Origin: Microbispora triticiradicis
GTDB taxonomy: Bacteria; Actinomycetota; Actinomycetes; Streptosporangiales; Streptosporangiaceae
Assembly (NCBI GenBank): GCA_003260025.2
Contig: QFZU02000063.1
Span: forward strand, 1-64,000
Direction: 5' to 3'
Length of the DNA stretch: 64,000 nt
The number at the start of each line of letters is the position of its first letter. Within the stretch, counting starts at the first letter, position 1. Under the pieces are notes generated by a model, which made no database searches, was not told the DNA's origin, and saw only the letters and a program-made list of their open reading frames with translations. Shown here piece by piece: positions 16,676 through 26,032 of this stretch. The position numbers and the translations under genes were made by a program.

Positions 16676-18166
16676 ATGCCCTCGGAGATCCTGGTCGTGG
16701 GCGGCGTCGCCATCGTCGCCCTCATCGTCCTGACCATGCTGTTCAAGGCCATCTGGCGGGTGGCCGAGCCCAACGAGGCGCTCATCATCTCGGGCCTCGG
16801 CGCCCACACGAGAAACGAGCTCGCCGACAGCCTGGGCTTCAAGATCGTGACCGGCAAGGGCACCGCCGTGCTGCCCGGCTTCCAGACCTCGCGGCGGCTG
16901 CGGCTCGACAGCCGGGCCACGAACCTCCAGGTCAACTGCGTGACCCAGCAGGGCATCCCGGTCCAGGTGCGCGGCGTGATCATCTACAAGGTGGGCGACG
17001 ACTTCACCAGCATCGCGAACGCCGCCCGGCGCTTCCTCGACCAGCAGGACTCGATGAACGGCGCCATCCACGAGCTGTTCACCGGTCACCTGCGCTCGAT
17101 CATCGGCAACCTGACCGTCGAGGATCTCATCCTGAACCGGGAGCGGCTCACCAGCGAGACCCGCAGCTCCGCGGCCGACGAGATGAGCAAGCTCGGCCTG
17201 GTGGTCGACTCGCTGCAGATCCAGGAGATCGAGGACGAGACCGGCTACATCACGAACCTGGGCAAGCCGCACGCCGCGAAGATCGCCGCGTCCGCGCGCA
17301 TCGCGGAGGCGCAGCGCGACCAGGAGGCCACCGAGGCCGAGCAGATCGCGGCGGCGAACAAGGCCGCCGCCTGGCGCGACGCGCAGATCAAGCAGGCCTC
17401 CTACCAGGCGGAGATCGACGAGGCGCAGGCGCGGTCGCGGCAGTCCGGTCCGCTGTCGGAGGCCACGGCCCGCCAGGAGGTCGTCGTCCAGGAGACCCGT
17501 ACGGCCGAGCTGGAGGCCCAGCTCTCCGAGCAGCGGCTCCAGTCGCAGGTGCGCAAGCCCGCCGACGCCAAGGCGTACGAGACCGTGACGCTGTCGCAGG
17601 CCGAGCGCGACGCGCGCATCGCGCAGGCCGAGGCGGAGGCGAAGGAGACCGAGCTGCGGGCGGTCGCGCAGGCGTCGCAGGTCAAGCAGGCGGCCGCGGC
17701 CGACGCCGAGTCGGTGCGGCTGCGCGGTGAGGCCGCCGCGGCCGCGACCAGGGCGACCGGTCTGAGCGAGGCCGAGGCCGCCAAGGCGCGGGGTCTCGCG
17801 GAGGCCGAGGCCGCCAAGGCCAGGGGTCTGGCCGAGGCCGAGGCGATCAGGGCCCGCTCCGAGGCGCTGCGGGAGAACCAGGAGGCCGTCATCGCCCAGC
17901 AGCTCGCCGAGAACTGGCCGCAGATCGTCGAGGCCGGGGCGAAGGCGTTCGGCAACGTCGACCACATGGTGGTGCTCAACGGCGCCCAGGGCATCGAGGA
18001 GATGCTGGCCAAGGCGCTCACGCTGGGCGGCACCGGGCTGGGCCTGGCGCGCACCCTCCTGGCCGGCGGCTCTCCCGCCGCGGCTCAGGCGGCGGTCCAG
18101 CAGGACGGCGCGAGCGTCAACGGCGCCGAGCCCCCCACGAAGAACGCCGTCGACGCCGCCTCCTGA
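16676..18166 (+). CDS. SPFH/flotillin-like membrane protein
   Basis: This 496-aa protein has one N-terminal membrane helix (residues 5-25), an SPFH/band-7 domain (about 28-200) and a long Ala/Glu-rich coiled coil (about 205-420) containing repeats of GLAEAEAAKAR, then a short tail. This is the architecture of flotillins, which assemble into membrane microdomains and affect membrane fluidity and the placement of partner proteins. GGAGG lies 6 nt upstream of ATG 16676. It follows the NfeD-like gene, and a strong hairpin terminator follows it. Confidence 0.93.
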   Translation: MPSEILVVGGVAIVALIVLTMLFKAIWRVAEPNEALIISGLGAHTRNELADSLGFKIVTGKGTAVLPGFQTSRRLRLDSRATNLQVNCVTQQGIPVQVRGVIIYKVGDDFTSIANAARRFLDQQDSMNGAIHELFTGHLRSIIGNLTVEDLILNRERLTSETRSSAADEMSKLGLVVDSLQIQEIEDETGYITNLGKPHAAKIAASARIAEAQRDQEATEAEQIAAANKAAAWRDAQIKQASYQAEIDEAQARSRQSGPLSEATARQEVVVQETRTAELEAQLSEQRLQSQVRKPADAKAYETVTLSQAERDARIAQAEAEAKETELRAVAQASQVKQAAAADAESVRLRGEAAAAATRATGLSEAEAAKARGLAEAEAAKARGLAEAEAIRARSEALRENQEAVIAQQLAENWPQIVEAGAKAFGNVDHMVVLNGAQGIEEMLAKALTLGGTGLGLARTLLAGGSPAAAQAAVQQDGASVNGAEPPTKNAVDAAS

Positions 18167-18173
18167 CGGCCCG

Positions 18174-18207
18174 CGTTCGTCCCCGTCCCTTCGGACGGGG
18201 ACGAACG
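18174..18207 (+). terminator. Terminator after the flotillin gene
   Basis: A perfect 15-bp stem, CGTTCGTCCCCGTCC paired with its complement, closes on a 4-nt CTTC loop, just after the flotillin stop. The convergent XRE gene ends 11 bp further on, so the hairpin probably stops transcription from both sides. Confidence 0.85.
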
Positions 18208-18217
18208 TCTCGTGCGT

Positions 18218-19072
18218 TCAGCCGCGGATCAGGTCCTGGAGGCCGACCACGCGTAGCAGTTCCAGCCGCTCGCGGGACTCGCTGCCCGGGCGGGCGGTGT
18301 AGACGACCAGCCGCTGGTCGTGCTCCGGGCTGAGCATCACCTCGCAGTCCAGCTCCAGCAGGCCGACGACCGGATGCTGGAAGCGCTTGACGTCGGCGCG
18401 GCGTACGGCGACGTCGTGGGCGTTCCACAGCGCGGAGAACTCCTCGCTGCGGGCGCGGAGCCGGCGTACGAGCTCTGCCAGCCGGGCGTCGTCCGGGCGG
18501 CGGGCGGAGGTGGCGCGCAGATCCGCCACCGCCGTGCGGGCGGCGAGGTCACGATCCCCGGGAGGGAAGAGCTCCCGCGCGGACGGGTCGGTGAAGTAGC
18601 GCCAGATGAGGTTGCGCTCCGCCTCGGGGTGGGCGGACATGTCACCGTGAAGTGCTTTGTCCATCGAATTCTGCGCGAGGACGTCGCCGCGGTCGTTCAC
18701 CACCTGGGCGGGCGTGTCGATCAGCCGGTCGAGGATGAGCAGCAGGCCGGGCCGGACGTGCTCCGTGGCCGACCGGTCCCGCGGCGGCTCCTCGCCGGCC
18801 AGGTGGAAGAGGTGGTCCCGTTCGTCGCCGGTCAGCCGCAGCGCGCGGGCGACGGCGGCGAGCATCTGGCGGGACGGGTGCGAGCCCCTGGCCTGTTCGA
18901 GCCGCGTGTAGTGGTCGGTGGACATGCTCGCCAGCTGCGCGACCTCCTCACGGCGCAGTCCCGGGGTGCGCCGCCGCGCGCCGTGCGACAGCCCCACGTC
19001 GGCAGGGGTGACTCGGGCACGGCAGTGACGCAGGAAGTCGGCCAGTTCGGTTCTGTCCACACCCTTCACCAT
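18218..19072 (-). CDS. XRE regulator with MmyB-like ligand domain
   Basis: This 284-aa paralogue of the regulator at 13405 has the same layout: helix-turn-helix in TPGLRREEVAQLASMSTDHY, then an MmyB-like domain (VVNDRGDVLAQNSMDKAL) and the family ending HDQRLVVYTARPGSES. It diverges from the aldo/keto reductase gene at 19215 and probably controls it. I chose ATG 19072 with GAGGGG upstream; ATG 19084 is also possible, and the open frame continues to 19258 without a good start. Confidence 0.88.
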   Translation of the reverse strand: MVKGVDRTELADFLRHCRARVTPADVGLSHGARRRTPGLRREEVAQLASMSTDHYTRLEQARGSHPSRQMLAAVARALRLTGDERDHLFHLAGEEPPRDRSATEHVRPGLLLILDRLIDTPAQVVNDRGDVLAQNSMDKALHGDMSAHPEAERNLIWRYFTDPSARELFPPGDRDLAARTAVADLRATSARRPDDARLAELVRRLRARSEEFSALWNAHDVAVRRADVKRFQHPVVGLLELDCEVMLSPEHDQRLVVYTARPGSESRERLELLRVVGLQDLIRG

Positions 19073-19214
19073 GCCCCTCACCATGCCCCGGTGCGCCGGA
19101 CGTTGCCAGGGACGGCCTGTCCCGGGATAAGGGCGTCTCTCCCGCCCACGCCCGCGCCGCCCGAGGCTCGGAGCCGACGCTACGGATGACCCCGACTGTT
19201 CGACGAAGGAAGGC

Positions 19215-20246
19215 ATGGTTCGCATGCAGTACCGCACGCTCGGCCGCACCGGTATCAAGGTCAGCCCCTATGGCCTCGGCGCACTGATGTTCGCCACGTC
19301 CATCGGCAACCCCGATCCCGGCGACTCGGCCCGCATCATCCACAAGGCGCTGGACGCCGGGATCAACCTCATCGACACCGCCGACGCCTACGGCGACTCG
19401 GAAGAAATCGTCGGCATGGCGCTCAAGGGACGGCGGGACAACGTCGTGCTCGCGACCAAGGTGAGCCGCCCCGTCGGTGACGATCCCAATCAGCAGGGCG
19501 CCTCGCGGCGCTGGATCATGACCGCCGTCGAGAACTCGCTGCGCCGCCTGGGGACCGACCACATCGACCTCTACCAGATCCACCGGCCGGACCCCGCCAC
19601 GGACGTCGAGGAGACGCTCTCCGCGCTCTCCGACCTGATCCACAGTGGGAAGGTCCGCGCGATCGGGACGTCCGCCATGCCGGCGTCCGACATCGTCGAG
19701 GCCCAGTGGGTCGCCGAGCGGCGCGGCCTGGAGCGATTCCGCACCGAGCAGCCGCCCTACTCGCTGCTCAACCGCGGCATCGAACGCGAGGTGCTGCCGG
19801 CCGCGCAGCGCTACGGAATGGGCACGCTCGTGTGGGGCCCGCTCGGGCAGGGACTGCTCACCGGACAGGTCCGCAAGGGGCGGCAGAACGAGCTCCGCCG
19901 CGCCGGCTTCCTCAAGCACGTCAACGACGAGCACCGCATCGAGGCCGTCGAACGGTTCATCTCGCTCGCCCAGGAGGCGGGTCTGCCGCTGACCCACCTC
20001 GCCATGGCCTTCGCCATCGCTCATCCCGGCGTGACCAGCGCCGTCCTCGGGCCACGCACGATGAGCCACCTCGACGACCTGCTCGCGGGCGTCGACGTCG
20101 CTCTGACCGACGACATCCTCGATCGGATCGACGCGATCGTCCCGCCCGGCACCGACGTCGGCGTGCTCGACCAGGCGTACGTGCCGCCGGCTCTCCAGCG
20201 GACGAGCCTGCGCCGCCGCCCCCTCGGCGAACGCACGGCCGCCTGA
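19215..20246 (+). CDS. Aldo/keto reductase
   Basis: This 343-aa TIM-barrel oxidoreductase has the catalytic tetrad in place: Asp and Tyr in DTADAYGDSEE, Lys in VLATKVSR and His in LYQIHRPDP. It is NADPH-dependent by family, and its substrate (aldehyde or ketone) is unknown. ATG 19215 has GAAGGAAGG upstream; a second Met three codons on is a weaker choice. It diverges from an XRE regulator and converges with an MFS exporter. Confidence 0.94.
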   Translation: MVRMQYRTLGRTGIKVSPYGLGALMFATSIGNPDPGDSARIIHKALDAGINLIDTADAYGDSEEIVGMALKGRRDNVVLATKVSRPVGDDPNQQGASRRWIMTAVENSLRRLGTDHIDLYQIHRPDPATDVEETLSALSDLIHSGKVRAIGTSAMPASDIVEAQWVAERRGLERFRTEQPPYSLLNRGIEREVLPAAQRYGMGTLVWGPLGQGLLTGQVRKGRQNELRRAGFLKHVNDEHRIEAVERFISLAQEAGLPLTHLAMAFAIAHPGVTSAVLGPRTMSHLDDLLAGVDVALTDDILDRIDAIVPPGTDVGVLDQAYVPPALQRTSLRRRPLGERTAA

Positions 20247-20283
20247 CAGCTCGGCCGCCTGACGTCTCGGCCGGGGCGCTCGG

Positions 20284-21816
20284 TCAGTCGAACGACAGCT
20301 CCGTCGTACGGCGGGGCATGAGCAGCAGCGCGCCGACGCTGAGCACGGCCACCACGACGAGCGCGACGAAGATGTGGTGGACGGCGTCGTACAGTGCGCC
20401 CCGGACGAAGGACGCGGCGGCCGAGTGGGCCGCCGCGCCCTGGGCGTTCAGCACCAGGCTCGTGGCGTCGAGGCTGTCGGGCAGCCGCCCCGCCGCGGAG
20501 TCGGCGAGGGAGGCGGGCGGGTGGGCGAAGCGGTCCGACAGCGTCGCGTTGGAGATGGCGCCCAGCATCGCGGCGCCGACCGTGCTGCCGATCGAGCGGG
20601 AGAACATGTTCGTCGCGGTGACCACGCCGCGGCGCTCCCAGCCGACGACCGACTGCACGGCGACCATCGTGGGGCTGGCCGACAGCCCGAGGCCGACGCC
20701 GACCACGAAGCAGGCGGCGGCGACCTGCCAGATCATCGCGTTCCGGCCGAGCAGCGCGCACAGCACGGTGCCCGCCACCACCACGACGATCCCGATCAGC
20801 GCGGTGTCACGGAATCCGATGCGCATGTAGAGGCGGCCGGAGAACGTCGCCGCGAGCGGCCAGCCGATGGTGAGCGCGGCCAGGGCGAAGCCCGCCACCA
20901 GCGCGCCGGTGCCCAGCACCCCCTGCGCGTACGTCGGGACGTACGACGTGAGCCCGATGGTGAGGGCGCCGACGCCGACGGAGACCAGGTTGCCGCCGGT
21001 CAGCGTGCGGCGGCGGAACACCCACAGCGGCAGCACCGGCTCGGCCGCGCGGCGCTCGGCGAGGACGAAGGCGGCGATCAGCAGCACCCCCGCCCCGAAG
21101 ATCAGCAGGCTGGGCGCCGAGTTCCACTCCCAGGCCACTCCGCCCTCCAGCAGGCCGAGGATGAGCAGCGAGGAACCGCCGGTCAGCAGCACGGTGCCCA
21201 GGTAGTCGATCCGGTGGGAGCCGCGCTCGACCCGCTCCTCGAACCGGCGGGCGAGCACCCAGGCGGCCACCGCGCCGAGCGGCAGGTTGATGAAGAAGAT
21301 CCAGCGCCAGGAGACGTACTCGGAGAACACGCCGCCGAGCGTCGGGCCGACGACCGCCGAGATGCCCCACACGCTGGCGAGGTAGCCCTGGACCCGGGCC
21401 CGTTCCTCGACCGAGTAGAGGTCGCCGGCCATCGTGATGCTGATCGGCTGCACCGCACCGGCGCCGATGCCCTGGATCGCCCGGAACGCGATCAGCGCGG
21501 GCATGCTCCAGGCCACCCCGCACAGCACCGACCCGAGCAGGAACGCGGCGATGCCGAAGAACATCACCGGCTTGCGCCCGAAGACGTCGGCCAGCTTGCC
21601 GTAGATGGGCACGGTGACGGCCTGGGTGAGCAGGTAGATCGAGAACAACCACGGGAACTGGGAGAACCCGCCGAGGTCGCCGACGACCGAGGGCACCGCG
21701 GTCGCGATGATCGTGCTGTCCAGCGCCACCAAGCCGGTGCACAGCATGATGGCGGCGAGGACGGGACCGCGTTCCGACCGTAGCCCGATGCCCTTCGATG
21801 TCGTCGTCGTGGTCAC
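20284..21816 (-). CDS. MFS transporter, DHA2 drug-exporter type
   Basis: This 510-aa protein has a hydrophobic pattern that fits 14 helices. It has the MFS loop motif GKLADVFGRKPVM between helices 2 and 3, the exporter antiporter motif C around WGISAVVGPTLGGVFS, and the typical start LDSTIIATAVPSVVGDL. It is inferred to be a proton-driven exporter of small toxic molecules in the cell membrane. GTG 21816 is the start, with GAGGGAG upstream. It diverges from the P450 gene at 21976 and might export its product, but that is only an inference from position. Confidence 0.93.
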   Translation of the reverse strand: MTTTTTSKGIGLRSERGPVLAAIMLCTGLVALDSTIIATAVPSVVGDLGGFSQFPWLFSIYLLTQAVTVPIYGKLADVFGRKPVMFFGIAAFLLGSVLCGVAWSMPALIAFRAIQGIGAGAVQPISITMAGDLYSVEERARVQGYLASVWGISAVVGPTLGGVFSEYVSWRWIFFINLPLGAVAAWVLARRFEERVERGSHRIDYLGTVLLTGGSSLLILGLLEGGVAWEWNSAPSLLIFGAGVLLIAAFVLAERRAAEPVLPLWVFRRRTLTGGNLVSVGVGALTIGLTSYVPTYAQGVLGTGALVAGFALAALTIGWPLAATFSGRLYMRIGFRDTALIGIVVVVAGTVLCALLGRNAMIWQVAAACFVVGVGLGLSASPTMVAVQSVVGWERRGVVTATNMFSRSIGSTVGAAMLGAISNATLSDRFAHPPASLADSAAGRLPDSLDATSLVLNAQGAAAHSAAASFVRGALYDAVHHIFVALVVVAVLSVGALLLMPRRTTELSFD

Positions 21817-21900
21817 GAATGAGACTCCCTCAAGAACGCCCTCGGCACAGCGGTTTCGTCATGCGCAACTGTCACCGTATGGCAGAACATTCCGGGCCTG

Positions 21901-21929
21901 TTGACGGGCCAGGCGACATTTCGTACGTT
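21901..21929 (+). promoter_or_regulatory. Promoter of the P450 gene at 21976
   Basis: TTGACG (21901-21906) and TACGTT (21924-21929) are exactly 17 nt apart, in the gap between the MFS and P450 genes. The leader would be about 40 nt. Confidence 0.55.
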
Positions 21930-21975
21930 CCGCGTAGGCCGCCCCCGGGGCGCCCCAGACCGGGAAGGGGTTGCT

Positions 21976-23187
21976 ATGGCCACCGAGCCGAGTCCAAGCG
22001 GGGGGCCGGACATCGTGCCGGGTCCGCTCGCCACGCCGTCGCCGGAGCTCGCCCGCAGGCGCGAGTCGGGGCCACTGGAGCCGGCGACCATGCCCAGCGG
22101 CGACCGCGTCCCGATGGTCGTCCGGTACGAGGACGTCCGCGCCCTGCTGGCCTCGCCCACATCCAGCCGCAATCTCCGCCTTCCCGGGTTGCCGCGGTTC
22201 GTGAGCGGCGTCGGCATCGACGACGACCCGGACGCGCTGGTCAACCAGGATCCGCCGGAGCACACGCGCTACCGGCGGATCATGCACGGCACCTTCACCC
22301 CCCGCCAGATCGAGCCGTGGCGTCCCCGCATCGCGAAGATCGCCGAGGATCTCCTCGACGGCCTGGGCGACGACTTCGACCTGGTCCAGGGATACGCGCT
22401 GCGGCTACCCGCCCATGTCATCTGCGAGATGCTCGGCGTGCCGATCGACGACTACGAGCAGTTCGTCCGGTGGACGGACATGTTCCTGACCACCTCCACG
22501 GCCGACGGGCAGGTGCGCCAGGAGGCCTACACCGACTTCATGGCCTACGCCGCCGAACTGGTCGCCAGGCATCGCCTCTCGCCCGGGCAGGACCTCATCG
22601 ACCTGCTCATCCAGGCCAGGGACGAAGGCGACCGGCTGTCGGAGGGTGAACTCGTCAACACCGTCTTCTCCCTGATCACGGCCGGGTACGAGACGACAGC
22701 CTCGATGATCGCCCGTGGCGTGTTCCGATTGCTGCTGCACCGGAGCCAGTGGGACGAACTGGTCGCGGACCCCGCCCTGACGGCCACCGCCGTCGAGGAG
22801 GTCCTGCGCTTCGACGGGCCGCCCGCCAACGCCTTCATGCGCCGCGTCACCGCGGACACCGACCTGCCCAGCGGCCCGCTGAGCGCGGGGACGGTCGTCA
22901 TGCCGAACCTGAACGCCGCCAACCACGACCCGCGGGCGTTTCCCGAGCCCGGCCGGTTCGACATCCACCGCTTCACCGGCCACCCGCCCAACCCGCATGT
23001 GGCGTTCGGGTACGGCCCGCACCGCTGCCTGGCCGCCAGTCTCGCCAGGGTCGAGCTCACCGAGGCGTTCAGAGCCCTGGTCACCCGGCGCCCGGACCTC
23101 CGCCTGGCCACCCCGCCCGAGTCGGTGAAGTGGGCCGACGGCCTGGTCCTGCGGCCGGTCGCCCTGCACGTCACCTCGGAGGGATGA
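21976..23187 (+). CDS. Cytochrome P450
   Basis: This 403-aa soluble bacterial P450 has an I-helix LITAGYETTASM near residue 233, an ExxR motif in VEEVLRFDG, and a heme loop FGYGPHRCLAASLARVE near residue 345 with the axial Cys. The residue two after the Cys is Ala instead of the usual Gly. The enzyme should use O2 and electrons from a ferredoxin; no ferredoxin is adjacent here (one is at 55462). ATG 21976 has GAAGGGG upstream. Substrate unknown; no biosynthetic cluster surrounds it. Confidence 0.93.
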   Translation: MATEPSPSGGPDIVPGPLATPSPELARRRESGPLEPATMPSGDRVPMVVRYEDVRALLASPTSSRNLRLPGLPRFVSGVGIDDDPDALVNQDPPEHTRYRRIMHGTFTPRQIEPWRPRIAKIAEDLLDGLGDDFDLVQGYALRLPAHVICEMLGVPIDDYEQFVRWTDMFLTTSTADGQVRQEAYTDFMAYAAELVARHRLSPGQDLIDLLIQARDEGDRLSEGELVNTVFSLITAGYETTASMIARGVFRLLLHRSQWDELVADPALTATAVEEVLRFDGPPANAFMRRVTADTDLPSGPLSAGTVVMPNLNAANHDPRAFPEPGRFDIHRFTGHPPNPHVAFGYGPHRCLAASLARVELTEAFRALVTRRPDLRLATPPESVKWADGLVLRPVALHVTSEG

Positions 23188-23252
23188 GACGGTTCCCGGC
23201 GCGGCACCGATCCGTGATCAACGTCGAGCCGGCCGGTGCTACCCTCGCGAGC

Positions 23253-23765
23253 GTGGCGATCAGGAACTCCCACTGCTCCTTCTGCGGAGCGGCCTACGCG
23301 CCCGGCCTGCCCTGGCCGAGGACCTGCGAGGAGTGCGGCAACACCGGCTATCTCAACCCCCTGCCGGTCGCGGTCCTGGTGCTTCCGGTGGACGGTGCGC
23401 GTACGTCTGGCCTTCTCGTGGTCCGCCGGGCGGTCGAGCCGCACCGCGGCCTGCTCGCCCTCCCCGGCGGCTTCATCGACATCGGCGAGTCCTGGCAGCA
23501 GGCCGCCGTGCGAGAGGTCCGCGAGGAGACGGGCGTCGTCGTCGACGTGGCCGGAGTGCGGCTGTTCGACGTGCTCAGCGCGCCCGACGGCACCGTGCTG
23601 ATCTTCGGCCTCGGGCCGCGCACAGCCGCGGACGCCCTCCCGCCGGTCGTCCCCACCGCGGAGACCAGCGAGTGGCTGGTGATCGACGCCCCTCAGGAGC
23701 TGGCGTTCCCGCTCCACACGCAGGTCGTGGCCCGCTACTTCGGCCGTGAGGCTCAGCGGTCGTAG
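23253..23765 (+). CDS. NUDIX hydrolase with zinc ribbon
   Basis: The product starts with a zinc ribbon (CSFCG then CEECG, about residues 8-30) and continues as a NUDIX domain. The NUDIX box [20 protein letters not shown] runs on into ETG, so the catalytic Glu residues are kept. It probably hydrolyses a nucleoside diphosphate-linked metabolite. I chose GTG 23253 because the family starts just before the zinc ribbon and a TACCCT box lies 7 nt upstream, which fits a leaderless transcript; GTG 23214 is the alternative. Length 170 aa. Only 4 bp separate it from the convergent ABC-F gene. Confidence 0.88.
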   Translation: MAIRNSHCSFCGAAYAPGLPWPRTCEECGNTGYLNPLPVAVLVLPVDGARTSGLLVVRRAVEPHRGLLALPGGFIDIGESWQQAAVREVREETGVVVDVAGVRLFDVLSAPDGTVLIFGLGPRTAADALPPVVPTAETSEWLVIDAPQELAFPLHTQVVARYFGREAQRS

Positions 23766-23769
23766 CGGT

Positions 23770-25398
23770 TCAGTCTTCGCGGACCCGGCCGGACTCGACG
23801 ACGACCCGGCGCGTCGTGTGGACGGCCTTCAGCATGCGCCGGTCGTGGGTGACGAGCAGCAGGGTCCCCGTGTACGAGGCGAGCGCCGACTCCAGCTGCT
23901 CGATCGCGGGAAGGTCGAGATGGTTGGTGGGCTCGTCCAGGACGAGCAGGTTGACCCCACGGGCCTGGAGGAGAGCGAGCGCCGCCCTCGTGCGCTCACC
24001 GGGTGACAACGTGGCCGCCGGGCGCAGCACGTGGTCGGCGCGCAGGCCGAACTTGGCCAGCACCGTGCGGACGTCGGCGGGCGGCAGGTCGACGAGCGCG
24101 CCGAACGCGTCGAGCAGCGGCTCGTCGCCTTCGAAGAGGGCGCGGGCCTGGTCGACCTCGCCGACGACCACCCCGGGGCCGAGCGTCGCCGTCCCCTCGT
24201 CCGGGGCCACCCGGCCGAGCAACACGCCGAGCAGGGTGGTCTTGCCCGAGCCGTTCGCGCCGGTGATCGCGACCCGGTCGGCCCAGTCGATCTGCAGGTC
24301 GACGGGCCCGAGCGTGAAGGCGCCACGTCGCGCGACCGCGCCGCGCAGCGTCGCGACGACGGCTCCGGAGCGGGGCGCGGCGGCGATCTCCATCCGCAGC
24401 TCCCACTCCTTGCGCGGCTCCTCGACGACCTCCAGCCGCTCGATCATCCGTTCGCTCTGCCGGGCCTTGGCCGCCTGCTTCTCCGTCGCCTCCGTGCGGA
24501 ACTTCCGTCCGAGCTTGTCGCCGTCGGTGGCCTTGCGGCGCGCGTTCTTGACGCCCTTCTCCATCCAGGCGCGCTGGGCCCTGGCCCGGGCCTCCAGCGA
24601 AGACCTGGTGTCGGCGTACTCCTCGTACTGCTCGCGTGCGTGCCTGCGGGCGACCTCGCGCTCCTCCAGGTAGGCGTCGTAACCGCCGCCGTACGCGCGC
24701 ACCTGCCGCTGGGCGAGGTCGAGCTCGACCACCCTGTTCACCGTGCGGGCGAGGAACTCACGGTCGTGACTGACGACCACGGTCCCGGCGCGGAGTCCCG
24801 TCACGAAGCGTTCGAGCCGGTCCAGGCCGTCGAGGTCGAGGTCGTTGGTGGGCTCGTCGAGCAGGAACACGTCGTAACGGCTGAGCAGCAGCGCGGCCAG
24901 CCCCACCCGGGCCGCCTGCCCGCCGGACAGGGACGCCATCTCCTGCTCCGTGCCGACCGTGAGCCCGAGGTCGGCGGCCACCTCGGCGGTCCGCTCCTCC
25001 AGGTCGGCGCCACCGAGGGCGAGCCAGCGATCGAGGGCCTCGGAGTACGCGTCGCCGGGATCGCCGCCGACGAGCGCCTCGGTGGCCGCGTCGAGGGCCC
25101 GCTGTGCGGCGGCGACCCCGGTACGGCGGGCGAGGAAGGCGGCGACGGTCTCCCCGGGCCGCCGTTCGGGCTCCTGCGGCAGATGGCCGACGTTGGCGGC
25201 AGGCGGGCTGAGCCGTACGCTGCCGTGCTCGGGGGTGTCGAGGCCGGCCAGCAGGCGCAGCAGCGTCGACTTGCCCGCGCCGTTCACCCCCACCAGCCCC
25301 ACGACGTCCCCGGGCGCGACGACCAGATCGAGATCCGTGAACAGGACGCGGTCGCCGTGCCCGGCGGCGAGTTCCTTCGCGACAAGAGTGGCGCTCAT
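23770..25398 (-). CDS. ABC-F ATPase
   Basis: This 542-aa protein has two ABC domains and no membrane helix. Domain 1 has Walker A GVNGAGKS, signature LSGGQ and Walker [13 protein letters not shown] charged linker (about residues 240-320) follows, and domain 2 has [17 protein letters not shown] and [11 protein letters not shown]. This is the ABC-F pattern, whose members act on ribosomes and some of which protect against antibiotics. No antibiotic gene is adjacent, so resistance is only a possibility. A TAGGGT box lies 10 nt before the ATG. Confidence 0.93.
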   Translation of the reverse strand: MSATLVAKELAAGHGDRVLFTDLDLVVAPGDVVGLVGVNGAGKSTLLRLLAGLDTPEHGSVRLSPPAANVGHLPQEPERRPGETVAAFLARRTGVAAAQRALDAATEALVGGDPGDAYSEALDRWLALGGADLEERTAEVAADLGLTVGTEQEMASLSGGQAARVGLAALLLSRYDVFLLDEPTNDLDLDGLDRLERFVTGLRAGTVVVSHDREFLARTVNRVVELDLAQRQVRAYGGGYDAYLEEREVARRHAREQYEEYADTRSSLEARARAQRAWMEKGVKNARRKATDGDKLGRKFRTEATEKQAAKARQSERMIERLEVVEEPRKEWELRMEIAAAPRSGAVVATLRGAVARRGAFTLGPVDLQIDWADRVAITGANGSGKTTLLGVLLGRVAPDEGTATLGPGVVVGEVDQARALFEGDEPLLDAFGALVDLPPADVRTVLAKFGLRADHVLRPAATLSPGERTRAALALLQARGVNLLVLDEPTNHLDLPAIEQLESALASYTGTLLLVTHDRRMLKAVHTTRRVVVESGRVRED

Positions 25399-25411
25399 CA
25401 GGACACCGACC

Positions 25412-25936
25412 CTACTGGGTGGCGAGCGAGAGCAGGCGGGTGACGGTGTTCCAGTTGCGCATGGTCGCCGGGCCGGTCGAATGCTTCTCCAGCAGCGGCG
25501 GCAGCTTGGGACGCCGCAGCCCGTCGGGGAAGTAAACGTAGAGCTCCCGCTCGCCGATCCGCATCTCCTCCGGGGCGTACGCCGCCGGGTCGATGCTCGC
25601 CAGCCCCTCCCGGTCCGGCGGCCGGGCCAGGAAGACCACGGCGAACCGCGCGGGGTCCCTGACCTCCAGGGGATTGCGCTCCACCACGCCGCGAAGCTCC
25701 TCAGCCGTACGGAGGATCACCGTAGTGGACAGGCCGAGCTCCTCCTGGAGCCCGCGCTCGATCGCGGCGGCGATCGAATCGGCGTCACCGTCGGCCGTGA
25801 ACAGGGCGTTTCCACTGCGCAGGTGCGTCCGCACGTCCCCGTACCCGAGGCGGTCGAGCAGTGCCCTGAGATCGGCCATCGCCACCGCGGTGGCGGGATT
25901 GACGTTGATACCACGCAACAGCGCCACGTGACGCAT
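25412..25936 (-). CDS. DUF1697 family protein
   Basis: This 174-aa protein has the family opening VALLRGINVNPATAVAMADL, the segment VRTHLRSGNALF and the tail TGPATMRNWNTVTRLL. DUF1697 proteins are small cytosolic proteins of unknown function, common in actinomycetes. AAGGAGG lies upstream of ATG 25936. It is 13 bp from the ABC-F gene on the same strand, downstream of it in neither operon order nor function that I can read: it is transcribed first and ABC-F does not follow the usual partner pattern. Confidence 0.88.
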   Translation of the reverse strand: MRHVALLRGINVNPATAVAMADLRALLDRLGYGDVRTHLRSGNALFTADGDADSIAAAIERGLQEELGLSTTVILRTAEELRGVVERNPLEVRDPARFAVVFLARPPDREGLASIDPAAYAPEEMRIGERELYVYFPDGLRRPKLPPLLEKHSTGPATMRNWNTVTRLLSLATQ

Positions 25937-26032
25937 CGCATCGCCTCCTTCCGGCGGGAGACTATCGCCCGATCATGTCAACAACCGTCAGGTATCAGGC
26001 CGCGACGTCGGCAGCCATGGTCCCCTTCTCTG

